DNA from: an uncultured Pseudomonadota bacterium | GTDB taxonomy: Bacteria; Pseudomonadota; Alphaproteobacteria; RF32; CAG-239 | Assembly (NCBI GenBank): GCA_902796625.1 | Contig: CADBPX010000075.1 | Coordinates: 1-13,011, forward strand | Reading direction: 5' to 3' | Length of the DNA: 13,011 nucleotides | Shown: one piece after another, positions 1 through 7,780 of the stretch | How the letters are laid out: every line of letters starts with the position of its first letter | Position numbering within the stretch: position 1 is the first letter of the stretch | The notes under the pieces: generated by a model | What the model saw: the letters and a program-made list of their open reading frames with translations, nothing else | Databases searched by the model: none | Told to the model about the DNA's origin: nothing | Program-made: the position numbers and the translations under genes

Positions 1-2258
1 AACGGTGCCTTCAAATCAACACCTTCAGCCGGTTCATTTTTATAGCTGTTGCACAAAATTTTCCACCATGCATTCATCGGCTCATTAAAACTCGGATTAC
101 CATAAGTAAACTCGCCGTTTGCAGTCAATGTCGCAACTAAGTGTTTGTCACCGTCGGAATGAACTGCCACTGACAAAGCATGACGTTGCATAATATCGTG
201 CAACACTTTAACCGGTTGCTGTCCTTCGAATTGTTCCGGATGTTCATGCATATAAGTTGCCAAATTACGCATATAATCCTGATAGATCAAATCACTGTCA
301 ACTTGCGTGGTATTGAAGTGTTCAGCACCTTCTTGAGTTGCATAAACACCGCCCAAAGTCTTACGCAACCAATTATATTCGCGCTCAGATATACCCATGT
401 CTTCAGACCATTCCATTGGTGCTTCATAGTCATTATAGAACTGTTCGGTCTCAGTTAATTGCGGTGCATCTTGTGCAACATCACCGGCTTGGCCTCCGTT
501 TTGCTGAGTAGCAGTGCTGTCTGTTACCTGTTCATTATTTGGATTAGCACCGCCACGAGCAGCACCTTCCTGACCTACCAAAGCATCAGCATTATTACCG
601 TTCAGGCTGTCTAAACGCTCCATTTGCCACCAAGCTGCTGCACCGGCAATAACAGTACCCAACCCTAAACCGATCCAACTTTGTCTGACAAATTTTTGCG
701 CTTCTTCAGACGGATGACGAATTTTCTGTACATATGCACTAACTAAAGTTGCAAATTGTGCACCGACTGAACCGGCGGCTCTGGTTAAAGACTGTTTAAT
801 TCTGGTAGCGGCAACCGTTGCGGCGTTAGCAACAGTTCCGGCTGCTGAACCGGCGATACCGTATGTTAATCCACCCACAACAAGAGAGGTTGCTGCTTTG
901 ATGTAGTAAGTCTTTCTTTCGCGATCCGAAGTAAACACTTCCGATATAGCTCTTTTCAGTCCTCTACGTCCTTTCCAGCTGTCAGCTTCCTGTTGAGCGG
1001 CCTCAAATGCTGCCGGATCTGCATTTTCCTGCGCCTGTAACGCTTTCAATCTTTTATTGGCTTCACGCATTCTCGCCGTTTTTTTATTAACAAACGGGAA
1101 AATACACCCACTGGCACCGGTATACATTGCATAAGCCTTCAGTGCCGGAATTGCTGCTGTCGGGCATGCCAACGAAACTGCAGTTACCGCAGCTGTTGCC
1201 GCCAAGTTCCAAGCGAACTGATGTTTGGTATTAACAAAGCTGTTTGCTGCTTCTTTAGCAAAACTCCATGCCTTACCGAAAAATCCTTTCATTTTTTCAT
1301 TGAAAGAAGACTTATAGTTTTCAACCTTTTTAACAAACTTTGAATTAAAGCCTTTTTCTTTCAAGTGAGAAATGAAATTGCCCAACTTACGCCAACTATC
1401 GCTAACCGAAGCCAAAACCGTATCTACATTGATTTTGGTTTTTTCCGGTTTTTCTTGTAACAAGTTGGTTAAAGACCAGTAAGAAGCGTTTGATAATACA
1501 TCCAGCAGTCTATCATTAAAATTCTGGTCTTTTTCATCTACATTATCTTGACTATCTTGCTTATCAATAACCTCGCGTGCTCTTTCAGCAGCCACCATTG
1601 AAGCGACTTTTTCGGCATATAAATTCTTAATTTCCTCAACAAGCATTTCTTCTTTAGCTTGTTCGTCACGGCCTAAAAGCTCCCGCATCCAGTCAAAATC
1701 AAGTGTATGTCTCACCAAGACGTCGGTTTTAACCGCATTCCAAATCGCCTCAGCGCTCATATTTTGCACTGTCTCATCAGACTTTCCGTCCTTATCGACG
1801 AAATCAACCGTATTCAATAAATCTTGAACATGAGATTTCCATGCTTCATTTTTTTCAAACTCATCTAACGAGCTGAGTAACATATCGAAATTTCTTTCGG
1901 CGGCTTGCGAATCGCTTAAAGTAGGTTCATTTTCTTCTTCAAATTCCGCGGCGCCGATTTTTTGATTTTCATAAGCCGACATAAAATCAGAAGCTGCCGC
2001 ATCAACAGACTCTTCAGCCGAATTGGTTGCTGCCGCGCGATTCTTATAATTTACTGCACTTTTATATTTTGTTGTCTCAATATCAATTGAGCCTAATTCA
2101 TCATACACAACCTGCCCCAATAACGGATCGTTTGGTTCGGCATCGCGTAAAATTCTTTCTGCATATTCTACCATGTCAGCATTATACATAAAAGCATAAC
2201 GCAAAACATCTCTTGCATCACCTGCATCTACTATATTCTCAACGTTTTCAAATGCCAT
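1..2258 (-). CDS. Large unrecognised protein with three hydrophobic segments, C-terminus outside window (partial)
   Basis: I read an open frame of 752 codons from the ATG at 2258 to the window edge without a stop. The start follows a good ribosome site (GATAGGAG, about 8 nt upstream), and the protein begins MAFENVENIVDAGDARDVLR. Residues 1-330 are acidic, mostly helical-looking and hydrophilic. Hydrophobic, Ala/Gly-rich stretches lie at about 343-390, 450-488 and 526-545 (the last around GLGLGTVIAGAAAWW). An Asn/Gln/Gly-rich low-complexity linker covers about 553-594, followed by a more ordered Trp/Tyr-containing region (about 595-752) that runs off the window. There is no N-terminal signal peptide. 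I do not recognise the family, and no catalytic motif stands out. The layout (long soluble N-domain, membrane-like middle, linker, C-domain) could suit a membrane-associated or secreted effector-like protein, but this is speculation. The gene is divergent from queA and has its own promoter. Sure it is coding; function unknown. Confidence 0.85.
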   Translation of the reverse strand, partial: MAFENVENIVDAGDARDVLRYAFMYNADMVEYAERILRDAEPNDPLLGQVVYDELGSIDIETTKYKSAVNYKNRAAATNSAEESVDAAASDFMSAYENQKIGAAEFEEENEPTLSDSQAAERNFDMLLSSLDEFEKNEAWKSHVQDLLNTVDFVDKDGKSDETVQNMSAEAIWNAVKTDVLVRHTLDFDWMRELLGRDEQAKEEMLVEEIKNLYAEKVASMVAAERAREVIDKQDSQDNVDEKDQNFNDRLLDVLSNASYWSLTNLLQEKPEKTKINVDTVLASVSDSWRKLGNFISHLKEKGFNSKFVKKVENYKSSFNEKMKGFFGKAWSFAKEAANSFVNTKHQFAWNLAATAAVTAVSLACPTAAIPALKAYAMYTGASGCIFPFVNKKTARMREANKRLKALQAQENADPAAFEAAQQEADSWKGRRGLKRAISEVFTSDRERKTYYIKAATSLVVGGLTYGIAGSAAGTVANAATVAATRIKQSLTRAAGSVGAQFATLVSAYVQKIRHPSEEAQKFVRQSWIGLGLGTVIAGAAAWWQMERLDSLNGNNADALVGQEGAARGGANPNNEQVTDSTATQQNGGQAGDVAQDAPQLTETEQFYNDYEAPMEWSEDMGISEREYNWLRKTLGGVYATQEGAEHFNTTQVDSDLIYQDYMRNLATYMHEHPEQFEGQQPVKVLHDIMQRHALSVAVHSDGDKHLVATLTANGEFTYGNPSFNEPMNAWWKILCNSYKNEPAEGVDLKAP

Positions 2259-2300
2259 TTTTTTAACTCCTATCAATACATTTTTCTCATTTGTAAAGCG

Positions 2301-2329
2301 AATATACACCATTTTTTAACCAATTGCAA
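2301..2329 (-). promoter_or_regulatory. Putative sigma-70 promoter of the large unrecognised gene
   Basis: On the minus strand, a -35 box TTGCAA (2329-2324) and a -10 box TATATT (2306-2301) are separated by exactly 17 nt. The predicted transcript starts near 2294 and has a leader of about 35 nt containing the GATAGGAG ribosome site. A second -35-like TTGACA lies upstream at 2344-2339. Assigned by box match and spacing only. Confidence 0.55.
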
Positions 2330-2447
2330 CACTTTTTTTGTCAAATTTTATTTTTATTTTCAATTTTTAATTCAAAATGTCATTAATTTACCGAAAATAA
2401 AACCGTTATAGACAAATAGAGAAAAAAATTGCCAAACTTAAAAACTC

Positions 2448-2476
2448 TTGCTTTCCGATGCTTATCATAATATAAA
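2448..2476 (+). promoter_or_regulatory. Putative sigma-70 promoter of queA
   Basis: TTGCTT (2448-2453) and TATAAA (2471-2476) are 17 nt apart, which places a start near 2483 and a short leader of about 19 nt. The queA ribosome site GAGGAAG (2488-2494) falls inside that leader. The surrounding 243-nt divergent spacer is very AT-rich, so chance boxes are easy to find there and confidence is moderate. Confidence 0.45.
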
Positions 2477-2501
2477 AAGGCAACTTTGAGGAAGATTTAA
2501 C

Positions 2502-3584
2502 ATGAAAGTAGATATTTTTGATTTTGAATTGGATAAAGATTTAATAGCTAAACAACCGGCAAATCCGCGTGATCACTCGCGTCTGCTTGATTTGTCTACG
2601 GAAGACAGCATTTTTGATCGCCACTTTTATGATCTGCCGAAATTACTGCGCCCCGGCGATGTTATGGTATTTAATGACACCAAGGTTATTCCGGCACGTT
2701 TATACGCTCAGCGCGGCGCGGCGTTGGTTGAGGTTACCCTTTATCACCCTGAAGATGGTATTTGTTGGTGGTCATTTATCAAAAATGCTAAGAGATTACA
2801 CGTTGGTGACACGATTCGTTTTTATACTGCCGATATAACTGCTGCCGAATCCGATTTTACTGCCGAAGTCATTCAAAAAGACGATGAAGACGGTGTATTA
2901 ATCAAATTTAACTGCCCGCCGCAAGACTTATCCGCCAAGTTGGAACAATACGGCTCAATGCCGTTACCGCCGTATATCAAAAGAGATAAGCCTGTTGCCG
3001 GCTTATGGAATCCTTATAATGATAAAGAAAATTATCAAACCGTTTATGCTAAACACGAAGGTGCCGTAGCCGCTCCTACCGCCGGACTGCACTTTACAGA
3101 TCGCCTGCTCAAAGAAATCGATGATCTGGGGGTAAAACGTGTTTTTTTAACCTTGCACGTTGGCGCCGGAACGTTTTTGCCAGTTAAAACCGATGATACC
3201 GATAATCACAAAATGCACGCCGAATACGGCATTATTACCCCGCAAACCTGCGATCTTATTAATCAAGCCAAAAAACAGGGCCGGCGTATTATTGCTGTTG
3301 GCACAACTTCTGTGCGTTTACTTGAAAGTGCTGCCGATTCGGATGGCATTTTGCACCCTTTCTGTGGTGAAACCGATATTTTCATTACTCCCGGCTATAA
3401 ATTCCGTATTATTGATATGATTATAACCAACTTTCACCTGCCGAAATCAACTCTTTTTATGCTGATTTGTGCCATCGGCGGTATCGAACGCATGCAAAAA
3501 GCCTATCAGCATGCCATAAAAGAAAAATATCACTTTTATTCATACGGTGACAGCACAATTTTAAAATGTATAAATAAAATTTAA
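2502..3584 (+). CDS. queA: S-adenosylmethionine:tRNA ribosyltransferase-isomerase
   Basis: QueA transfers and isomerises the ribosyl part of S-adenosylmethionine onto the 7-aminomethyl-7-deazaguanine base at the wobble position of tRNAs for Asp, Asn, His and Tyr, giving epoxyqueuosine. It is cytosolic and acts after Tgt in queuosine synthesis. The 360-residue product is full length for the family (usually about 340-360). Family signatures are present: the N-terminal ...AKQPANPRDHSRLL, FNDTKVIPARL (about 57-67), the conserved APTAGLHFT (191-199), LHVGAGTF (about 218-225) and TNFHLPKSTL (about 309-318). The ATG follows GAGGAAG at 7-nt spacing. Only 39 nt separate its stop from the ATG of the next gene, so the two are probably co-transcribed. 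tgt is not in the window. Identification is secure. Confidence 0.97.
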   Translation: MKVDIFDFELDKDLIAKQPANPRDHSRLLDLSTEDSIFDRHFYDLPKLLRPGDVMVFNDTKVIPARLYAQRGAALVEVTLYHPEDGICWWSFIKNAKRLHVGDTIRFYTADITAAESDFTAEVIQKDDEDGVLIKFNCPPQDLSAKLEQYGSMPLPPYIKRDKPVAGLWNPYNDKENYQTVYAKHEGAVAAPTAGLHFTDRLLKEIDDLGVKRVFLTLHVGAGTFLPVKTDDTDNHKMHAEYGIITPQTCDLINQAKKQGRRIIAVGTTSVRLLESAADSDGILHPFCGETDIFITPGYKFRIIDMIITNFHLPKSTLFMLICAIGGIERMQKAYQHAIKEKYHFYSYGDSTILKCINKI

Positions 3585-3623
3585 ACTCTTTTGACTTATC
3601 TTGTGGCCATTGAGGAAATTAAA

Positions 3624-4799
3624 ATGGCCGGTCAAATTACAAATCATATAAAAGATGTTTTTGCAACAATAAAAAAATCTTTTATTCCCGCACTGTTTTG
3701 TGCGGTCGCATTGGTAATGTTTTACGGAAAAGCCCCGTATGAAACCGGTTTTAATCAAACCATTCACTATATTTTTTTAACAATAACATTTATTGGTTTG
3801 GGATTTCTCTATTTAACTAATCGGGCCAAGCCTTTCTTCAGTCTTTTGCTGGGATTTTGCACATATTTGGCTGTCAATTGGCTCAAACAGCGCGATTCGG
3901 CCGATTTTATCAATAGTCCGGAATATTTATGCCTTTGCTTTGCTCTTCCTCTGAACCTCTTAGCATTTTATTTTCTTCCGCTAACTAAGTTGCGTTCGCG
4001 GCTTGGACAATACGCATTATTGGCTTTGCTCACCCAGTTTTTTCTGATTCAGCATGCCGGCAGCATCATTTTACAAATTCCTTATATAAATATTGCGTGG
4101 GAATCCGTTCCGTTGTGGTCGTTAGCCTTATGGGTGATTACTTTAATAACCATTCTGGCCGACATCAGCCTTAATAACACCTTAATCAATACTGCCACAT
4201 TTTATGCTGATTCTTGCCTGTTAATCGGCTTGGTTTATTGCAACGAACCATCGGCTCTGACCACATTTTCCTGTGCTTTTTCTTTAATTTTGGTATTTGC
4301 CGCAATAATGGAGCTGTATCACCAATACCGCTATGACTATTTAGATCATGTTTCCAGCCAAAATTCTTACCTTTCCCATGCCAACAACAAATTTCCATTT
4401 AAATATACCATCGGCTTGTTCTGTATTGATAACCGTGATAAACTTTTAACCGTTATCGGTCCTCACAAAATGCAGATTCTGGAACAAATGCTGATTAACA
4501 GAATCCGCGAATTGCCATACGATTTTAAATTATACCGCTATAACGAATCTGAACTGATTATGGTTTTCAAGAATGAAGATGCCAAACACACACGAGAATT
4601 TGCCGACAATATCCGTCACACTATTGCCGCGTCAGAATTTATTTTCACCAACAAAAAAAGCCTGAAGATAACTATTTCGGTATGTGTTTCCGAAAAAACC
4701 CGCAAAGACCTCAATGCCGTTGAAGTTACCGAACGTGCACATAATGCTTTGCAAAAGGCTTATCGTTTTAATTACAACGTTACAACTGTTGCCTCTTAA
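3624..4799 (+). CDS. Polytopic membrane protein with a degenerate GGDEF-like C-terminal domain
   Basis: The start is the ATG at 3624, preceded by GAGGAA (3612-3617); an upstream TTG at 3591 has no ribosome site. The product is 391 residues. Residues about 16-240 hold roughly eight hydrophobic membrane segments. Residues about 245-390 fit the GGDEF (diguanylate cyclase) fold: GLFCIDNRDK (274-283) sits where active enzymes have a D-I-D-x-F-K-type motif, and an IGPHK stretch matches the following Gly-His region. LYRYNESELIMVF matches the signature hairpin, with NESEL (317-321) replacing GGDEF. The first metal-binding Asp is Cys277 and the two signature glycines are gone, so the domain is very probably not a cyclase. 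It may be a sensor, a GTP- or c-di-GMP-binding module, or a structural relic. It follows queA and ends tail to tail with lgt. Fold assignment is by motif reading and reasonably sure; role unknown. Confidence 0.75.
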   Translation: MAGQITNHIKDVFATIKKSFIPALFCAVALVMFYGKAPYETGFNQTIHYIFLTITFIGLGFLYLTNRAKPFFSLLLGFCTYLAVNWLKQRDSADFINSPEYLCLCFALPLNLLAFYFLPLTKLRSRLGQYALLALLTQFFLIQHAGSIILQIPYINIAWESVPLWSLALWVITLITILADISLNNTLINTATFYADSCLLIGLVYCNEPSALTTFSCAFSLILVFAAIMELYHQYRYDYLDHVSSQNSYLSHANNKFPFKYTIGLFCIDNRDKLLTVIGPHKMQILEQMLINRIRELPYDFKLYRYNESELIMVFKNEDAKHTREFADNIRHTIAASEFIFTNKKSLKITISVCVSEKTRKDLNAVEVTERAHNALQKAYRFNYNVTTVAS

Positions 4800-5596
4800 G
4801 CCTTCTTGCCGTTTTTAAATAAACGGATAATCAAATAAACACCAATAGCAATAATCGGAAATGATAGAATCTGTCCCATCGTCAAACCCGCCCATAAAAA
4901 GCCGATTTGTGCATCAGGTTCACGATATTGTTCCACGAACGCCCGAAACAAGGAATATCCCAACAAAAATATTGCCGACAACAAACCTTCTTTTTCGCGT
5001 ATCCATTTAAATCGCCACAAATAATTTAATACTATAAACAGCACAATTCCTTCTAGAAGAGCCTCATAAATCTGCGAGGGATGACGCGGTAAATACCCTC
5101 CCCGCGGAAACCGCACGGCCCAAGCCACATCACTCACCCGTCCCCATAGCTCATCATTAACAAAATTCGCCAATCGGCCTAAAAATATTCCCAAAGGAAC
5201 AACCGGCGCCACCAAATCAGTTAACTTTAAGAACGGATAATTAACCTTTCGTGCCGCCCACAACAAAGCAATAATAACTCCTAATATTCCGCCATGAAAT
5301 GACATTCCGCCATGCCATACGGCAAATATCTCCAGCGGATTAACCAAATATTGCCCGTCACCGTAAAACAAAATATATCCCAATCTGCCGCCTAAAACAA
5401 TTCCCAGTGTCACATAAAAGGCTATATCTTCCAGATTCGTTGCCGTCAATGGCAACGCATATTTTTTAACCCGACACGACACCAACCACCAACCAAACAA
5501 AATTCCAATCAAATAAGCCATTGAATACCAACGCAGTCCAAACGATCCAATAGAAAATATAACCGGTGATATTTCCGGATATGCCAAACCTGTCAT
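4796..5596 (-). CDS. lgt: Phosphatidylglycerol:prolipoprotein diacylglyceryl transferase
   Basis: Lgt is an inner-membrane enzyme that moves the diacylglyceryl group of phosphatidylglycerol onto the lipobox cysteine of prolipoproteins, the first step of lipoprotein maturation. The 266-residue product has the expected membrane segments and signatures: HGGMSFHGG (95-103), GRLANFVNDELWGR (140-153, containing Arg141, equivalent to the essential Arg143 of E. coli), RHPSQIYEALLEG (171-183) and YREPDAQIG (about 224-232). The start was set at the ATG at 5596, because GAGGGAG lies 7 nt upstream and the protein then begins MTGLAYPEISPVIFSIG as in homologues. A frame extension to 5653 adds a non-homologous leader. 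Its TAA overlaps the convergent GGDEF-like gene by 4 nt (shared TTAA). It is divergent from the YbjN-family gene. Identification is secure. Confidence 0.97.
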   Translation of the reverse strand: MTGLAYPEISPVIFSIGSFGLRWYSMAYLIGILFGWWLVSCRVKKYALPLTATNLEDIAFYVTLGIVLGGRLGYILFYGDGQYLVNPLEIFAVWHGGMSFHGGILGVIIALLWAARKVNYPFLKLTDLVAPVVPLGIFLGRLANFVNDELWGRVSDVAWAVRFPRGGYLPRHPSQIYEALLEGIVLFIVLNYLWRFKWIREKEGLLSAIFLLGYSLFRAFVEQYREPDAQIGFLWAGLTMGQILSFPIIAIGVYLIIRLFKNGKKA

Positions 5597-5698
5597 TACA
5601 GTCTCCCTCAACAATTTATTTAAGAGTATATTAACAAAAAACAGATAATCCACATATAAAAATTTTTTATGAACATCAAAACAGGTATCGCATTGAAA

Positions 5699-5728
5699 AA
5701 TATAGAAACATTTTTTTGTTTATGACAA
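5699..5728 (-). promoter_or_regulatory. Putative sigma-70 promoter of lgt
   Basis: Minus-strand TTGTCA (5728-5723) and TATATT (5704-5699) are 18 nt apart, giving a start near 5692 and a leader of about 95 nt before the lgt ATG at 5596. The region is AT-rich, so this is a plausible rather than proven promoter. Confidence 0.4.
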
Positions 5729-5741
5729 TATTTTTTGTTTT

Positions 5742-5770
5742 TTGACTAAAAAAGTGGAAAACTTTATCAA
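5742..5770 (+). promoter_or_regulatory. Putative sigma-70 promoter of the YbjN-family gene
   Basis: TTGACT (5742-5747) and TATCAA (5765-5770) are separated by 17 nt. The predicted start near 5777 lies about 57 nt before the ATG at 5834. It is arranged back to back with the putative lgt promoter about 15 nt away, so a regulator binding here could act on both genes. Confidence 0.4.
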
Positions 5771-5833
5771 CAAAATTGTCTTTTTTGCGATTCGTTGTCA
5801 TCTTAAAATTGTTTTGCAAACAAGGATATTGGA

Positions 5834-6310
5834 ATGCTCGCCGAAAATATGTATACATATAATCCGATTGACGATATTGAATGCCTCTTTAACGGCGGCA
5901 AGCATCAGGTTGAGCGTCGCAACAACAACGAAATAGTTGTTGAAATATCCGGCAAATGGGACAATATGCTGCTTTTTTTCGCTTGGGAAGCCCAAATGAA
6001 TTGTTTGCATATTTCGTGCTTGATTAATCTGGAACCGGACCATATTGAACTACCGAGCATTTACGAACTTTTAGCTCTGCTTAACGAAGATCTGTGGGTG
6101 GGCTATTTTTCATATTGGGAAGAAATGCATATGCCGGTATTTAAACACGCTATCTTTGTGGATTCCACCGATTTTAATTTAACTACAAAACTATCACAAG
6201 TTTTTAATATTGCTATCACTGAATGCGAAAGAGCATATCCGATTTTTCATGCTGTATTCAAGCAACACATTGCGCCTAGACGCGCTCTTCTGCCGCTGAC
6301 CCTGATGTAA
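5834..6310 (+). CDS. YbjN domain-containing protein
   Basis: This 158-residue soluble protein matches the alphaproteobacterial YbjN family, whose biochemical function is unsettled; in enterobacteria YbjN has been linked to stress and motility regulation, and the fold resembles secretion chaperones. Visible family features are NPIDDIECLF near the N-terminus, ...EIVVEISGKWDNMLLFFAW (about 33-51), a stretch around YELLALLNEDLWVGYFSYW (about 77-95), PVFKHAIF (about 101-108) and ITECERAYPIFHAVF (about 130-144). The ATG has AAGGA (5822-5826) 7 nt upstream. A second Met at residue 6 is a less likely start. Its last 35 nt overlap the 3' end of the convergent thioesterase gene. Family call is good; role unknown. 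Confidence 0.88.
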   Translation: MLAENMYTYNPIDDIECLFNGGKHQVERRNNNEIVVEISGKWDNMLLFFAWEAQMNCLHISCLINLEPDHIELPSIYELLALLNEDLWVGYFSYWEEMHMPVFKHAIFVDSTDFNLTTKLSQVFNIAITECERAYPIFHAVFKQHIAPRRALLPLTLM

Positions 6311-7043
6311 CTCTGCGCCATTTTATCCGACACAACGCCAGTTCTTCCTGTGTTGTTTTGTCACGTATTGAATGCCGACTTTCATCACCTTCATGTTGTG
6401 TCAACACTTCCACGGTCTCGCCGTAAAGAGCTTCTTTTTTAAAAGTAATTTCCAGTTCCTGCGGTATATGTGTCATGCGATAGTCATGATGTACACTTTC
6501 ACTGGCCCACAGCGGATAAACTGCATTATTGACATGTTGATTAACATCTATATCATCAAAACGCACCTTATACGAGTGCAATTCACCCTCGCCGATAATT
6601 TCCGGCATTTTTGCAAAATCTGTAGCCAACGCTCTTTCATTAAGCGCCACATAATCCGGAAAATATTTTTTGAGCATTACCGGCCGCCGCCGTACATAGT
6701 CAATCAGCACCCACTGGCTGCTGGCTTTAATAATGATCTCACCATTAGCATCAGTTACGACGAAATCACGAACAGCTCCCCAGAGTTTTGCCTCGGCCGG
6801 CCAAGATGTTACCGTAAAAGTTTCATTAATTTTTGGCATACGTTCGATATGTAATAAATAATTTGAACCGACCCAGGCCAAGTTTAATTTTTGACATTCG
6901 ACGAATCCCAACCCGAGTGCGTCAGCATTTTCGGTTGCAATATCTTGCAATATATTCATTAAGCTTAATAAGCGCAAAACGCCGTGGCAGTCAGCTTCAT
7001 AACTGCGCACGACGTATGTCTTTTGATATTTTACGACTTGCAT
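6276..7043 (-). CDS. Acyl-[acyl-carrier-protein] thioesterase (FatA/FatB-like, double hotdog)
   Basis: The protein should hydrolyse acyl-ACP to free fatty acid and ACP in the cytosol. Its 255 residues fit two tandem hotdog domains (about 1-125 and 145-250). The first has the family's opening (YEADCHGVLRLLSLMNILQD, residues 15-34) and a W-x-V-x-x-W-like region. The second has DIDVNQHVNNAVYPLW (164-179), where Asp166, Asn168 and His170 match the D-x-N-x-H catalytic set of plant FatB, followed by SES (181-183). The start ATG at 7043 lies just 2 nt after the transglycosylase stop, with GGGAT about 10 nt upstream inside that gene, so the two are one operon and probably translationally coupled. Bacterial members are best known from Firmicutes and Bacteroidetes, so presence here is somewhat unusual. 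The product could supply free fatty acids or limit acyl-ACP, but the in vivo role is inferred. Confidence 0.9.
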   Translation of the reverse strand: MQVVKYQKTYVVRSYEADCHGVLRLLSLMNILQDIATENADALGLGFVECQKLNLAWVGSNYLLHIERMPKINETFTVTSWPAEAKLWGAVRDFVVTDANGEIIIKASSQWVLIDYVRRRPVMLKKYFPDYVALNERALATDFAKMPEIIGEGELHSYKVRFDDIDVNQHVNNAVYPLWASESVHHDYRMTHIPQELEITFKKEALYGETVEVLTQHEGDESRHSIRDKTTQEELALCRIKWRRVTSGSAAEERV

Positions 7044-7045
7044 TT

Positions 7046-7654
7046 TTAAAACAAATCCCGACCGCGAGTTAAACCGGCAACCTGATACGTTTGAAACCGA
7101 TCTTCCAAGCGCTGAGTATATATTTCTCCCTGAGTCGGATTTGATGAATGATACTTACGAGCGGCTTTTTTCCAGTTACGCCCGTTAGCTGAATACAGTT
7201 TCCGCAAAAACTTTGCACTGTAAGCCACATTTTTCAAAGGATCAAGAGCATCTTCAATTGAAGCAAATGATTTTCCATGATAGCGCAGGTTTATTTGCAT
7301 ACATCCTACATCGATACTATCGATTCCCTGTGCCTGAAAATCCTTAACAGCCTTCACCGCTTCCTCACGTGAAGCGAAATAATATCCTTTACCCTGAGCA
7401 TTAACCGTCCACGGCCATGCCACATAACGATTTTGCAGATTATCCCATCTGCCGCTTTCCACCACGGCGATTGTCTGCAACAAATCAAAATTTACGCCGT
7501 ATTCAGCGCCGGCTTTTTTGGCGGCGGCCGAACAAACAGAACTATCATGAAGCTGCTGTTTTACCGGCAATACATCAGTGTCTTCATTAGCATAAATCGC
7601 GTTACTGAATAACACAAAAGCACTGATTAACAAAAAACAAAATTTATTAAACAC
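7046..7654 (-). CDS. Secreted lytic transglycosylase, SLT domain
   Basis: This periplasmic enzyme should cleave the glycan strand of peptidoglycan between MurNAc and GlcNAc with 1,6-anhydro product formation. From this start it has 202 residues. A signal peptide precedes a likely cut after SNAIYA (residues 17-22, site ANED). The SLT core follows: the catalytic glutamate Glu66 in IAVVESGR, then IDVGCMQINLRYHG (about 114-127), the usual G-x-M-Q-I-N motif, and a C-terminal AARKYHS stretch (about 164-170). No ATG is available. GTG at 7654 was preferred because GAAGG lies 11 nt upstream and the signal peptide then starts at once; GTG at 7666 adds four residues but overlaps the GAAGG itself. The stop is 2 nt before the thioesterase ATG. 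A 38-codon ORF in another frame overlaps the start. The enzyme class is well supported. Confidence 0.92.
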   Translation of the reverse strand: MFNKFCFLLISAFVLFSNAIYANEDTDVLPVKQQLHDSSVCSAAAKKAGAEYGVNFDLLQTIAVVESGRWDNLQNRYVAWPWTVNAQGKGYYFASREEAVKAVKDFQAQGIDSIDVGCMQINLRYHGKSFASIEDALDPLKNVAYSAKFLRKLYSANGRNWKKAARKYHSSNPTQGEIYTQRLEDRFQTYQVAGLTRGRDLF

Positions 7655-7763
7655 GAGACGTGTCACCTTCTTTTACTGCTATCCGAACAGCTGATTTCCC
7701 ATCTTTACGAATTTCCATCTGCTTTGGCCGATTAGAATTTAAGTTCGCCTCAGACCGGTTCAT
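7647..7763 (-). CDS. Candidate 38-codon small ORF overlapping the transglycosylase start
   Basis: An ATG at 7763 opens a frame that ends at TAA 7649-7647, a few bases inside the transglycosylase gene, with both transglycosylase GTG candidates and its ribosome site inside this ORF. The peptide starts MNRSEANLNSNRPKQ and ends with a basic, alternating stretch (SAVRIAVKEGDTSRV); it has no signal peptide or membrane segment. Only a weak GGAAA lies about 10 nt upstream of the ATG; an internal ATG at codon 16 is another possible start. The arrangement would allow translational coupling or attenuation of the transglycosylase-thioesterase operon. I do not recognise it, and in this AT-rich DNA an ORF of this size can occur by chance, so it is listed as a candidate only. 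Confidence 0.3.
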   Translation of the reverse strand: MNRSEANLNSNRPKQMEIRKDGKSAVRIAVKEGDTSRV

Positions 7764-7780
7764 CAAACAGTGTTTCCATT

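Noticed and set aside
3591..3623. Upstream TTG extension of the membrane GGDEF-like gene
   Set aside because: No ribosome site precedes the TTG, whereas GAGGAA precedes the ATG at 3624.
5597..5653. N-terminal extension of lgt to 5653
   Set aside because: The added residues are not part of known Lgt proteins, and GAGGGAG precedes the ATG at 5596.
5676..6043. Overlapping ORFs on both strands around the start of the YbjN-family gene
   Set aside because: They are shadows of the YbjN frame or AT-rich intergenic ORFs without ribosome sites or family resemblance.
6372..7072. Plus-strand ORFs of 160 and 79 codons antisense to the thioesterase
   Set aside because: The minus-strand frame has clear thioesterase motifs; the antisense frames show no protein-like features.
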